From Gordonia otitidis NBRC 100426 (GTDB lineage: Bacteria; Actinomycetota; Actinomycetes; Mycobacteriales; Mycobacteriaceae): a DNA stretch of 41,105 nt. The stretch's first letter is position 1. Each line of letters begins with the position of its first letter. The notes beneath the pieces were generated by a model. That model did not search any database and was not told the DNA's origin. It worked only from the letters and a program-made list of their open reading frames with translations. Shown here one piece after another: positions 18,438 through 27,412 of this stretch. The translations under genes were made by a program, and so were the position numbers. The stretch lies in assembly GCF_000248075.1 (NCBI RefSeq), contig NZ_BAFB01000099.1:1-41105 (forward strand), written 5' to 3'.

Positions 18438-19423
18438 CCGTCCACCACCCGGGCGGTGCACAACCAGTTGTCGGGGAACAGCCCCCACGGCAGGTAGCCC
18501 GTCGAATGCGGACCGTCGGCCATGATGTTGTTCAACATCCGCGAGGTGACCGGCAGGATCTGCAGGAGCTTGCGCAGGTTCTCCTGGTTCTTCTGCAAAC
18601 CCTGGCTGATCGTGTCGAGGTTGGCCATGATCGGCGCGAAGCTGTCCCGGTTCTCCGCGGCGACGGCTCGCGACTGATCGACCAGTGCCGCCACGCCGTC
18701 GAGGAGTTTGGTCACCAACGCCTCACGCGCGGCGATCTTCTGTGCGAGTTGACCACCCTGCCCGACGATGATCGCCAACTGTGTCTGCGTGTCGTTGACC
18801 ACCGATGTCACGGTGTTCGTGTCGGCGAGCAACTGCGTGATCTGGTCCTTACGGTTGGTGACGATCTTCGACATCTCGACCAGCGAATCGATGGTCGGAC
18901 GGGCAAGAGCCGGTGCGTCGGACAGCTGCGCGTTGAGTGAGGTGATGCTCTGCGCGAGCGCGGTGTCGTCGACGCCCGCGATCACGGGCGTCCCCACTTC
19001 GAGAGTCTTCTGCAGGTCGTAGGGCACGGCCGTCTTCGCAATCCGGCCGTCGGGCGCGGGCTGCGACGAATCACCCAGTGACACATCGACGTAGCGCTGT
19101 CCGAGTAACGTCGACATCTTGATCTCGGCGGAGCCGTTGGACGTGACGTCGACGTCGTTGTCGACCTTCATGGTGACCTTGACGTGATCACGCTGCAGCG
19201 ATGTATCCGACACCTCACCGACATCGATGCCGGCGACGCGGACCTTGTCGCCCGGCCGGATACCACCTGCCTGCGCGAAATCGGCTGTGTAGGACTTCTT
19301 CCCGATGTGTGCCTGACCGATCCCGGTGACCACGAGAATGAGACCAACGATCACCACGGCACCGATCACGCCATACCACGTGCGTCGGTGACGGTTGAAG
19401 CCTCGCCGCATGCGCCCGCTCAT
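18431..19423 (-). CDS. mceC: Mce family protein MceC
   Basis: 330 residues. One membrane anchor (WYGVIGAVVIVGLILVVTGIG), an MCE domain (SYTADFAQAGGIRPGDKVRVAGIDVGEVSDTSL) and a helical C-terminal region ending with a WGLFPDNWLC segment typical of Mce C subunits. The start at 19423 gives the ATGA overlap with mceB; an ATG two codons earlier (19429) cannot be excluded, and neither has a clear ribosome site. Third subunit of the lipid channel. Confidence 0.92.
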   Translation of the reverse strand: MSGRMRRGFNRHRRTWYGVIGAVVIVGLILVVTGIGQAHIGKKSYTADFAQAGGIRPGDKVRVAGIDVGEVSDTSLQRDHVKVTMKVDNDVDVTSNGSAEIKMSTLLGQRYVDVSLGDSSQPAPDGRIAKTAVPYDLQKTLEVGTPVIAGVDDTALAQSITSLNAQLSDAPALARPTIDSLVEMSKIVTNRKDQITQLLADTNTVTSVVNDTQTQLAIIVGQGGQLAQKIAAREALVTKLLDGVAALVDQSRAVAAENRDSFAPIMANLDTISQGLQKNQENLRKLLQILPVTSRMLNNIMADGPHSTGYLPWGLFPDNWLCTARVVDGC

Positions 19424-20454
19424 CGGCATACCGGAGAGTGTTTGGTGCCGCCGATCTTGTTCAGAATCCCTGGCGGCAGGAGCACATTGCCGATCGAGAT
19501 GTCGAGATCACACGCGTACACGTTCAGGTACGCCCCCTCCTGCATCGCCTTGGGTAGTAATGCGAGGAACTTCGGCAGATCGACCACTGTCCGATCGAGC
19601 GATGCTCCCGCAGCGATCAAGCCGTTCGTCGCGTATCTGGTGTTGTTCGCGGCGGCCGCGAGGTCGGTGCGCGACCGGCCGAGAACATCGGCGAATCCCG
19701 CCGCGGTACGCCCGACGTTGTCGACGGACCTGCCGAGGGCGGCCGAATTCGCGTTGAGCTTCTCGATGAGTGACGCGACGCTGGTGACCACACCGCTGAG
19801 CTGACGCTTCTGCACGGACAGGTCACGCATGACGCCGCTGAGGTTGTCGATGATGGCACCGATCACCACGTCGCGGTTGGCCATGTCCGAGGCGAGCTTG
19901 CCGATCTGGGCCACCGTCGTGTTCAGCGACACGGTGTCGCCCTGGAACGCCTGGACCAGCCCGTTCGACAGCGCGTTGACCTGTTCGGGCTGCAGGGTGT
20001 CGAATACCGGCTGGAAGCAGGCAAGCAACTTGGTCACGTCGAACGAATCCTGGGACGGCTGTTGCAGGGCCGAACCCGGCGCCAGCGGCGACTCCTTGGA
20101 ATCGTCCTTGCGCGACAAGGCGAGATACCGCTGTCCGACCAGATTCTGATACCTGATCGCCGCCTGCGTCGTGGTGAACACCGGCTGATCCTGTTGCACC
20201 TCGAACGTCACCTTCGCGCGGCCATGGTCGAGGTCGATGGACTGCACGCGCCCGACGCGGACACCTGCCATGCGGACGTCGTCACCTGCCAGGAGCCCCG
20301 ACGCGTCGTTGAAATACGCCGAGAAGTCGCGTGTGGGGCCGGACACGGAGCGTTCCAATGTCGAATAGATGACGTAGGTCAGCAGTAACGCGACGACCGC
20401 GAAAACTGTGAAGCCTATCAACGGCTTTCGGATCGAACCCTCGACAGCACTCAT
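19420..20454 (-). CDS. mceB: Mce family protein MceB
   Basis: 344 residues. An N-terminal anchor (PLIGFTVFAVVALLLTYVIYSTLE) precedes the MCE domain (TRDFSAYFNDASGLLAGDDVRMAGVRVGRVQSI) and a helical domain rich in Asn and Gln. The C-terminus carries YACDLDISIGN and ends KHSPVCR. Its start overlaps the mceA stop (ATGA). Second Mce subunit in the operon. Confidence 0.93.
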   Translation of the reverse strand: MSAVEGSIRKPLIGFTVFAVVALLLTYVIYSTLERSVSGPTRDFSAYFNDASGLLAGDDVRMAGVRVGRVQSIDLDHGRAKVTFEVQQDQPVFTTTQAAIRYQNLVGQRYLALSRKDDSKESPLAPGSALQQPSQDSFDVTKLLACFQPVFDTLQPEQVNALSNGLVQAFQGDTVSLNTTVAQIGKLASDMANRDVVIGAIIDNLSGVMRDLSVQKRQLSGVVTSVASLIEKLNANSAALGRSVDNVGRTAAGFADVLGRSRTDLAAAANNTRYATNGLIAAGASLDRTVVDLPKFLALLPKAMQEGAYLNVYACDLDISIGNVLLPPGILNKIGGTKHSPVCR

Positions 20455-21782
20455 CGTCCTCCTCCCGTGCGGTTGTCCTGTGCGGGTTCGAGCGAGACCG
20501 ACTGCACGAGCGGACCGAGCATCAGTGTGTCGGCGGCACGGGGCGCACGATCGAGCGCGGCTGTCAGTGTCGCGTTGTCGGCATCGGTGGTCACGGCCCC
20601 CGCGGCCGACGGCGTCGGATCAGTCTTCACATGAGTCGACGCCGGGGAGACGAGCAACGGACCCGAACTGGTCGGGCCGGTGCCGGTTCCCGGACCCACA
20701 CACCCCGGTCCGCGCGCCTGCCCGTACGGTCCGCCGTTGTAGACCGGACAGTTGGCCCGCGTGTACTGGTTGAACGCCCCGAAGCTGAGTCCGATGTTGA
20801 CCTGCACATGCCCGTTGAGCCCGGTGAACACCGTCACGGCTCTGGCGGCCAGTTCATTCAGAGCGGTCAGGGCCTGCGGCAGTGCCTCGGGTTCGAGGGT
20901 CACCGCGCCGATAGTGGTGTCGAGGTCGGGAACCAGACGCTTGGCCACGTCTCCGTTACGCACGAACAGCGCCTGGGCCTGGTCGACGGTGCTCGACGCC
21001 GCGGTCAGCAGGGCGGTCATGTCGCGTTGGTGCGATGCGATGGTCATCGCCGGGATCACGCTGCGCCCCAACGTGTTCAACAACTCCGGGGCCGATTGCG
21101 CCAGACCGGTCACCGAATCGTTGAAGTTGTCGAACCCGGAAGGAGCACCGTCGGGGAACTGTGCGTTGATGCTCTCGAAATAGGTCTTGAGTTCGCCGGA
21201 GAACATCCCGAAGACGGCTCCGCCACCCCGGAGCGCATCCGCGATGGTGCCGAGCACCGTCGCCAGTTGCTCGGGAGGAACAGCGGTCAGCAGTGTCCTG
21301 AGATCGTTCTGCGCGTCCTGCAGTTTGATCGTGGCGAGGGATCTGTCGGCGGGAATGGTGGCTCCGTCGGAGATGTGTTCGGCTACGGGCTGACCGGGAG
21401 CGACGAGTTCGACCGAGTTCACGCCGAACAGATTCGACGGAACGGTCCGAGCGGTCACGTTCGCCGGAATACCCTCCGCCTGACCGGGATCGAGGTCGAT
21501 GTCGACCACCTTGAGTTGTTTGCCGCCGGCTCCGGTCTCCGTCGACAACGCCATGGCCTTGACCTCACCCACGATCAGACCGTTGTAGCGCACGTCGGCA
21601 CTGTCGACGAGACCATCGCCGATGTCCTCCATCTGCGCGCGCACCGGCACCACGGAATCGAACGCACCCTGATAGCGCATGAACAGCACGACGAACATGA
21701 TGGCGAGGACGACGACGAAGATCAGGCCGCGCAGAACGTACTGGCGCAGTGAGGGATTGCGCCCATCGGTGGCGACGTTCAT
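20451..21782 (-). CDS. mceA: Mce family protein MceA
   Basis: 443 residues. Membrane anchor at about residues 18-36 (LRGLIFVVVLAIMFVVLFM), MCE domain (VVPVRAQMEDIGDGLVDSADVRYNGLIVGEVKAM), a helical tube region, a conserved Cys-rich segment (YTRANCPVYNGGPYGQARGPGC) and a low-complexity tail. First Mce subunit, 10 nt after yrbEB. The substrate cannot be deduced: mce operons import different lipids (fatty acids, sterols), and no fadD5-like or cholesterol gene lies in this window. Confidence 0.94.
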   Translation of the reverse strand: MNVATDGRNPSLRQYVLRGLIFVVVLAIMFVVLFMRYQGAFDSVVPVRAQMEDIGDGLVDSADVRYNGLIVGEVKAMALSTETGAGGKQLKVVDIDLDPGQAEGIPANVTARTVPSNLFGVNSVELVAPGQPVAEHISDGATIPADRSLATIKLQDAQNDLRTLLTAVPPEQLATVLGTIADALRGGGAVFGMFSGELKTYFESINAQFPDGAPSGFDNFNDSVTGLAQSAPELLNTLGRSVIPAMTIASHQRDMTALLTAASSTVDQAQALFVRNGDVAKRLVPDLDTTIGAVTLEPEALPQALTALNELAARAVTVFTGLNGHVQVNIGLSFGAFNQYTRANCPVYNGGPYGQARGPGCVGPGTGTGPTSSGPLLVSPASTHVKTDPTPSAAGAVTTDADNATLTAALDRAPRAADTLMLGPLVQSVSLEPAQDNRTGGGR

Positions 21783-21792
21783 CGGTCCCCCC

Positions 21793-22659
21793 TCATCCGG
21801 ATATCCGAACGCCGGACGACATGCCCCAGAAGACGAGCGTCATGATCAGGTTCGCGAACACGATGACGATGATCGCGAGGCGGATCGCGTGGCCTGCCGC
21901 GACCCCGACGCCCTCGGGTCCACCCGAGGCGAAGTAGCCGTAGTAGCACTGGATGAACGTGGTCAGCAGCACGAACACGATCACCTTGACGAAGGAGAAC
22001 AGCACATCCTGCGAACGGATGAACGAGTCGAAATACGAGAGGTAGTCGCCTGCGCCCTTGCCGCTCTGAAGCTGGAACATGACCTGACAGGCAATGTAAT
22101 TCGCGGCAAGCGATACCGCGTAGAGCGGAACGATCGCGATCACGGCGGCGAGCATGCGGGTGGTGACCAGATAGGGCATGGGCCGGATGGCGATCGATTC
22201 GAGCGCGTCGATCTCCTCGCTGATCCGCATCGATCCCAGCTGTGCGGTGAACCGGCAACCCGATTGCGCGGTGAAGGCAGTCGCTGCCAGCAGCGGGCCG
22301 ATCTCGCGAGTGGTCGCGAACGCGGAGAGTCCGCCGGTCACAGGCGCCATACCCAGCAGATTCAACGCGGTGTAGCCCTCGATGCCCACCGTCGCCCCGC
22401 CCATGATGCCGAGGATCAGCATGACCCCGACCGTCCCGCCGCCGACGACGATCGCACCGTTACCCCAGGCGACGTCGGAGAGCAGGCGCCACACCTCCTT
22501 GCGGTAGTGGACGAATGTCAGCGGCACGGCGCCGATCGATCTGACCAGGAAGGTGACCAGATGTCCCATCTGCGCCAACGCATCACGTGGCGCGGTGACG
22601 ATGACCTTGCCCGCGCCCAGGGGACGCAGGACAGGTGGCACATACCGGGATGCGGTCAC
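21793..22659 (-). CDS. yrbEB: YrbE-type ABC transporter permease (YrbEB)
   Basis: 288 residues, starting with GTG at 22659, one base after the yrbEA stop. MlaE/YrbE family permease with five to six membrane segments and the family motif region QSGCRFTAQLGSMRISEEIDALESI, which contacts the MceG ATPase. With YrbEA it forms the inner-membrane pair of the Mce importer. The ATPase is not in this window; in mycobacteria it is encoded elsewhere and shared among mce systems. Confidence 0.95.
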   Translation of the reverse strand: MTASRYVPPVLRPLGAGKVIVTAPRDALAQMGHLVTFLVRSIGAVPLTFVHYRKEVWRLLSDVAWGNGAIVVGGGTVGVMLILGIMGGATVGIEGYTALNLLGMAPVTGGLSAFATTREIGPLLAATAFTAQSGCRFTAQLGSMRISEEIDALESIAIRPMPYLVTTRMLAAVIAIVPLYAVSLAANYIACQVMFQLQSGKGAGDYLSYFDSFIRSQDVLFSFVKVIVFVLLTTFIQCYYGYFASGGPEGVGVAAGHAIRLAIIVIVFANLIMTLVFWGMSSGVRISG

Positions 22660-22660
22660 C

Positions 22661-23530
22661 TCACACCACCTTCGTCGGAACGAGGAGAGTGAACATCTGC
22701 GTGAGGATGACGTTCACCGTGAACAACAGAAGCACCGAATTGACCACCGCCGCATTGACCGAATTGGCCACACCCGCCGGACCGCCTTTGGTCGACAGCC
22801 CTCGATCGCAGGCGACGATGGCGCCGATGGCGCCGAAGATGACCGATTTGATCAGAGCGAACGACAGGTCGGAGACAGAGGCGAAGGAAGCGAACGTTCC
22901 CGTGTAGCTGCCCGGGGTCCCACCCTGGAAGTACACGTTGAACACGTAGCCGGTGATGAAGCCGACGAAGCACACGAAGCCGCACAGCAGGAAACTCACG
23001 ACCATCGTCGCGAGGAGTCGGGGCGAGATCAATCGTTCGATCGGATTGACACCCATCACCCGCATGGCGTCGATCTCGTCGCGGATGGTGCGCGAGCCCA
23101 GGTCGGCGGCGATGGCCGAACCGACGGCACCGGCGAGGAGCAGAGAGGTCACCAGTGGTGCGCCCTGCCGGATGACGCCGAGGCCGGTGGCCGCGCCGGA
23201 AAACGAGGTGGCGCCGATCTGACCGGCGATGTTACTGACCTGGATCGAGACGATGACGCCGATCGGGATGGCCACGAGCAGCGTGGGCAACACGGACGTG
23301 CTGGCCATGAAGGCGCACTGTCGAATGAACTCGGCGAACGGGAACCGTCGCTTGACGATGTCGACGATCAGGGTTCGGAATACCTCGACGAACAGGCCGA
23401 GTTGGCGGCCGAACGTGTCGAACGACGCCACCACGTGCTCGCGGAACCACACGGCCAGCCCATTGTGCCGGGACCTGATCGTCACGTTCTGTTCTGGCGT
23501 CTCACTCGGCCGCGCCGCGGTCTCACTCAT
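22661..23530 (-). CDS. yrbEA: YrbE-type ABC transporter permease (YrbEA)
   Basis: 289 residues, first gene of the mce operon. MlaE/YrbE fold with a coupling helix region SAIAADLGSRTIRDEIDAMRVMGVNPIERL, and several membrane segments (STSVLPTLLVAIPIGVIVSIQ, LLATMVVSFLLCGFVCFVGFITGYV). A CGGGAG ribosome site lies about seven bases before the ATG at 23530. It is divergent from treZ. The order yrbEA-yrbEB-mceA-F is the canonical one. Confidence 0.95.
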   Translation of the reverse strand: MSETAARPSETPEQNVTIRSRHNGLAVWFREHVVASFDTFGRQLGLFVEVFRTLIVDIVKRRFPFAEFIRQCAFMASTSVLPTLLVAIPIGVIVSIQVSNIAGQIGATSFSGAATGLGVIRQGAPLVTSLLLAGAVGSAIAADLGSRTIRDEIDAMRVMGVNPIERLISPRLLATMVVSFLLCGFVCFVGFITGYVFNVYFQGGTPGSYTGTFASFASVSDLSFALIKSVIFGAIGAIVACDRGLSTKGGPAGVANSVNAAVVNSVLLLFTVNVILTQMFTLLVPTKVV

Positions 23531-23878
23531 GACCGGCTCCCGATGACAACCACCCCTGCCCGTGTCGTACGCGCCCTTCCAGGCGCCAACCTGCCGACGG
23601 TCACGTCATCGTCGGCACAACGCCAACACACTTCCGTCTCGCTCCAGCCACTTATCTAACTGCGCGGTAATATACATCGCCGCATGCATCTCGTGTGCGA
23701 TGGGTCACATGGTGGCGAGTCGGCGCCACATCGTGTCCCGTTCTACGGTTGGGCCATGCAGACCAGCCCCGGATCGCGCGGCCCGTGCAACGCAAACACC
23801 ATAACGACAGGCGCCCGGGAGCCGGAGGAAAACGTTCACACCGGTGCACCATCGAGACGTTTCGAACCGCCCCGTCTC
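23531..23878. other. 348-bp divergent intergenic region between the mce operon and treZ
   Basis: This is the only gene-free stretch above 300 bp. It holds an inverted repeat at 23592-23617 and an A/T-rich block at 23651-23676 (CTTATCTAAC, GGTAATATACAT), unusual in this GC-rich window and a plausible place for promoters in both directions, though no convincing -35/-10 pair can be read. A strong GGAGGA at 23824-23829 has no in-frame ATG or GTG at proper spacing for treZ. Part of it (from ATG 23757) could be a treZ N-terminal extension. Confidence 0.5.
23592..23617. promoter_or_regulatory. 26-bp inverted repeat upstream of the mce operon
   Basis: TGCCGACG and CGTCGGCA form perfect 8-bp arms around a 10-base centre, 62-87 bp before the yrbEA start. 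The size and position suit a dimeric repressor; mce operons elsewhere are controlled by GntR- or TetR-type proteins, but no such gene is adjacent. A hairpin in the 5' leader is also possible. Confidence 0.4.
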
Positions 23879-25792
23879 ATGGCCGACGTCCGAGTGTGGG
23901 CTCCCACTGCGCGCTCGGTCATTCTCGTGACCGACTCCCCCGACTCCCCAGACGACCCCGACACAGAACACTCGGAAGCCACCGAGAAGACGGAAACCAC
24001 TGACACCACTGATAACACGGGCGGAATCCCGATGATCCGGGTCAACGACGCGCCAGGGTGGTGGATGGTCGACGCCACAACGATCGAGGAAGCACCGGAG
24101 ACCACCGGGCTCGGCGGCGCCTCCGCGGCGACGCGCCGATACGGTTTCCGGATCCTCACAGGCGATGCCGGTACGCAGACGCAGTCCGGCGCGTTGTCGG
24201 ACACCGCCGACGCGCCGGTGCGGCCGGACCCGCGTTCGGTTCGCCAGCCCGACGGGGTGCACGGTCTGTCGGCGCTCCACACCGTGGACGGCTCGGTCTG
24301 GACGGACGACGAGTGGCAGGGCCGTTCGGTATCGGGCGCGGTCATCTACGAACTGCACATCGGTACGTTCACCCCCGAGGGCACTCTCGACACCGCGATC
24401 ACCAGACTCGACCACCTCGTCGAACTCGGAGTCGACTTCGTCGAACTGATGCCGGTCAATGCCTTCAACGGAGACGTCGGCTGGGGATACGACGGCGTCG
24501 ACTGGTACGCGGTCCAGGAGTCCTACGGCGGCCCCGACGCGCTCGCCCGGTTCGTCGACGCATGCCACTCCCGCGGGCTCGGGGTCGTTCTCGACGTCGT
24601 CTACAACCATCTCGGGCCGTCGGGAAACTACCTGCCGGATTTCGGCCCCTATCTCAGCGACGGCGCGACATCGTGGGGAGCGGGACTCAATCTCGCGGGC
24701 CCCGATTCGGACACCGTCCGCGACTACATCGTCGAGAACGCGCTGCGCTGGTTTCGTGACTTCCACGTCGACGCACTACGCCTCGACGCGGTTCACGCCC
24801 TCAACGACCACCGCGCGGTACACATCCTCGAAGAGCTCGCGACCGAAACCGACGCACTCGCAGCCGAACTCGGCAGGCCGCTCTCACTCATCGCCGAGAG
24901 CGACCTCAACGACCCGCGGCTGATCACCTCGCGCGATCGTGGCGGGTACGGACTGACCGCGCAGTGGGACGACGACATCCATCACGCCATCCACACGCTC
25001 GTGTCCGGCGAACGTCAGGGTTATTACGCCGACTTCGGCAGCTATTCCGCCCTGGCAAAGGTGCTGCGCGGTGGCTTCTTTCACGACGGCACGTATTCGT
25101 CATTCCGTCGCCGCCACCACGGTAGACCGATACCGACCGACGAGATCCCCGCCTCCGCCCTGCTCGCCTACACCTGTAACCACGACCAGATCGGCAACCG
25201 CGCCATCGGCGACCGCCCGTCGGCGTACCTCGACCCGGGACCACTGGCCATCAAGGCGGCCCTGGTGTTGCTGTCCCCCTTCACGCCGATGCTGTTCATG
25301 GGCGAGGAGTGGGCAGCGAGTACCCCGTTCCAGTTCTTCACCTCGCATCCCGAACCCGAACTCGGCCGCGCCACCGCCGAAGGGCGCAAGGCCGAGTTCG
25401 CCGAACACGGATGGGACAGCGCGGAGATCCCCGATCCGCAGTCACCACAGACATTCGCCGACTCGAAGCTCGATTGGAGCGAACCCGCCAGCGGCACGCA
25501 CGCACGGGTGCTCGAGTTCTACCGCGCTCTCGTCGCACTGCGGAAGTCGGTCGACGACTTCGCCGACCCGTCGTTCGACTCAGTCGACGTCACCTACGAC
25601 GAGGAGGCAGGGTGGTTTGCGATGCATCGCGGCGACCACACCGTGCTGGTCATCATCGGAGCCGACACCGTCGGCGTGCCCATCCGGATCGATCCCGCGC
25701 TGAGCTGGACCGACGTCGCAGTAACAGAGTCGGGCGTGCGCAGCCCGGGCCACAACGTGGTGATCGGGCGGCGACTGCCGGGACCCGAGTGA
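23879..25792 (+). CDS. treZ: Maltooligosyltrehalose trehalohydrolase TreZ
   Basis: 637 residues; the family is usually near 580-600. TreZ cuts maltooligosyl trehalose to release trehalose. An N-terminal E-set domain starts at VRVWAPTARSVILVTD and is interrupted by an acidic Asp/Glu/Thr insertion at about residues 21-51. The GH13 barrel shows SGAVIYELHIGTFTPEG, DVVYNHLGPSGNYL, nucleophile D303 (LRLDAVHAL), acid/base E340 (LIAESDLND) and CNHDQIGNRAIGDR, then MGEEWAASTPFQFFTSH. The start is uncertain: ATG 23879 begins right at the conserved domain but lacks a ribosome site, and ATG 23757 would add 41 residues. It lies 10 kb from treX-treY. Confidence 0.93.
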   Translation: MADVRVWAPTARSVILVTDSPDSPDDPDTEHSEATEKTETTDTTDNTGGIPMIRVNDAPGWWMVDATTIEEAPETTGLGGASAATRRYGFRILTGDAGTQTQSGALSDTADAPVRPDPRSVRQPDGVHGLSALHTVDGSVWTDDEWQGRSVSGAVIYELHIGTFTPEGTLDTAITRLDHLVELGVDFVELMPVNAFNGDVGWGYDGVDWYAVQESYGGPDALARFVDACHSRGLGVVLDVVYNHLGPSGNYLPDFGPYLSDGATSWGAGLNLAGPDSDTVRDYIVENALRWFRDFHVDALRLDAVHALNDHRAVHILEELATETDALAAELGRPLSLIAESDLNDPRLITSRDRGGYGLTAQWDDDIHHAIHTLVSGERQGYYADFGSYSALAKVLRGGFFHDGTYSSFRRRHHGRPIPTDEIPASALLAYTCNHDQIGNRAIGDRPSAYLDPGPLAIKAALVLLSPFTPMLFMGEEWAASTPFQFFTSHPEPELGRATAEGRKAEFAEHGWDSAEIPDPQSPQTFADSKLDWSEPASGTHARVLEFYRALVALRKSVDDFADPSFDSVDVTYDEEAGWFAMHRGDHTVLVIIGADTVGVPIRIDPALSWTDVAVTESGVRSPGHNVVIGRRLPGPE

Positions 25793-25819
25793 TGGTCGAC
25801 CACTACGGGCCCCGCCGGC

Positions 25820-27232
25820 TCAGGTCAGATAGTTGTACGCCGACGACCCCGGCTCGAGCCGTTCACAGTTGAGCCGTGTGTGCGACATCCGCTCCATGAG
25901 CTCACCGAGCCCCTCCGGCGCGCCGAGCTCGATACCGACGAGGGCGGCACCGGTCTCGCGGTTGTTGCGTTTGACGTATTCGAACAGCGTGATGTCGTCG
26001 TCGGGGCCGAGGACCTCGTCGAGGAAACGACGCAGCGCGCCCGGCTCCTGCGGAAAGTCGACGAGGAAGTAGTGCTTGAGTCCTTTGTGGACGAGTGATC
26101 GCTCGATGATCTCGTTGTACCGCGACACGTCGTTGTTGCCGCCCGAGATCAGGCAGACCACGTCGGCATCTGCGGGGAGCGCCAGTCGCGACAGGCCGGT
26201 GACCGCCAGCGCACCCGCAGGCTCGGCGATGATCCCCTCGTTCTGATAGAGATCGAGCATCGTCGAACAGATTGCGCCCTCGTCGACGTGCGTGATGTGC
26301 GTGGTACCCGGGGTCACGACGAGCGGATCGTCGACGGAGAGCACCGGTGCGTGCGACGATCCACCTTGCTTCGCGACCTGCCGGCGCACCTCGGGATGAT
26401 CGGCAACGGTCGCCCCCATCGACGCGAGCACCCGGTGGCCGAGTGCGCCGATGCGCTTGACCGCGGCACCGTCGACGAAGGGGTCGATCTGCTCGAGCGT
26501 GACCGGTCCGCCCGCCACCAGTGCCGCCGACAGCGACGCCGCGCCGTGTGGTTCGACGCCGATGATGGCGACGTCGTCGGATCTCGACCGGAGATAGGTC
26601 GCGATGCCCGCGAGACAACCGCCCCCGCCGACCGGGAGGACGACGACGTCGGGCACTCTGCCGAGTTGCTCGACGATCTCGACAGCGCTGGTGCCCTGTC
26701 CCGCTGCGGTACGCGGATCGTCGAAGGCGTGAATCCAGGCGGCACCGGTGCGCATCACATCGTCCTGCGCAGCGGCCGCGGCGGCGTCGTAGGTGTCGCC
26801 GACCGCGAGGAGCTCGACGAAATCACCGCCGTGCCAACGAATACGGTCACGTTTCTGCTTGGGTGTCGTGGTCGGGACGTAGATGCGTCCCGGAACCCCC
26901 ATCGTTCGGCAGGCATACGCGACGCCCTGGGCGTGGTTGCCGGCACTCGCGGCGACGACGCCTGCCGCGAGCTCGTCGTCGGAGAGCAGCGACATGGTGT
27001 TGTAGGCACCACGGATCTTGTAGGACCGAACCGTCTGCAGGTCTTCACGCTTGACGTGGACCCTGGTTCCGTACTCCGCGGAGATCCGCGGAACCGCTTC
27101 CAGCGGGGTGCGTGTCACCGCGGGCGAAATCCGCTCGACCGCCGCCTGGATCGCGTCGGCGGAGAGCTCCTGCTCCTGCGACGTGGCGTGCGAATTGTCG
27201 ACTCCGAGGTGTTGCGTACTCACGCAGTCCAT
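25820..27232 (-). CDS. ilvA: Threonine ammonia-lyase (biosynthetic threonine dehydratase)
   Basis: 470 residues. IlvA deaminates threonine to 2-oxobutyrate, the first step to isoleucine. The PLP lysine is K72 in VRSYKIRGAYN, SAGNHAQGVAYAC and the phosphate-binding VGGGGCLAGIA follow, and SGGNNDVSRYNEI closes the catalytic domain. A single C-terminal ACT-like domain (HKGLKHYFLVDFPQEPGALRRFLDEVLG to the end) is shorter than the double ACT unit of E. coli IlvA, as in actinobacteria. GGGAGGTGAG lies just before the ATG at 27232, which fixes the start; the frame is open further upstream. Converges on treZ with a 27-bp gap. Confidence 0.95.
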   Translation of the reverse strand: MDCVSTQHLGVDNSHATSQEQELSADAIQAAVERISPAVTRTPLEAVPRISAEYGTRVHVKREDLQTVRSYKIRGAYNTMSLLSDDELAAGVVAASAGNHAQGVAYACRTMGVPGRIYVPTTTPKQKRDRIRWHGGDFVELLAVGDTYDAAAAAAQDDVMRTGAAWIHAFDDPRTAAGQGTSAVEIVEQLGRVPDVVVLPVGGGGCLAGIATYLRSRSDDVAIIGVEPHGAASLSAALVAGGPVTLEQIDPFVDGAAVKRIGALGHRVLASMGATVADHPEVRRQVAKQGGSSHAPVLSVDDPLVVTPGTTHITHVDEGAICSTMLDLYQNEGIIAEPAGALAVTGLSRLALPADADVVCLISGGNNDVSRYNEIIERSLVHKGLKHYFLVDFPQEPGALRRFLDEVLGPDDDITLFEYVKRNNRETGAALVGIELGAPEGLGELMERMSHTRLNCERLEPGSSAYNYLT

Positions 27233-27254
27233 GGTCTCACCTCCCGAAATCCCT

Positions 27255-27271
27255 CGTCGGGCGACCCGACG
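27255..27271 (-). promoter_or_regulatory. 17-bp palindrome/hairpin in the ilvA leader
   Basis: CGTCGGG-CGA-CCCGACG has perfect 7-bp arms and lies about 22 bases upstream of the ilvA ATG and close to its ribosome site. As RNA it would be a stable stem-loop near the ribosome site; as DNA it could be an operator. No leader peptide or long U-run is visible, so classic attenuation is not supported. Confidence 0.35.
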
Positions 27272-27412
27272 CACGTAGCATCAGTGACGCCAACCCCATT
27301 TCGTCGCACCCCGTTCGAGCAACAGGTCGAGCAGCAGTGTCGGCAGTACCGTCGTCCAGCATCGAGGCGGCATCGGACACTCATGCGACGTCAGACACCG
27401 TAGGAGGTCGGC

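Noticed and set aside
20631..21752. A long plus-strand frame opposite mceA
   Set aside because: Shadow of mceA with His/Arg-rich composition and no recognisable domain.
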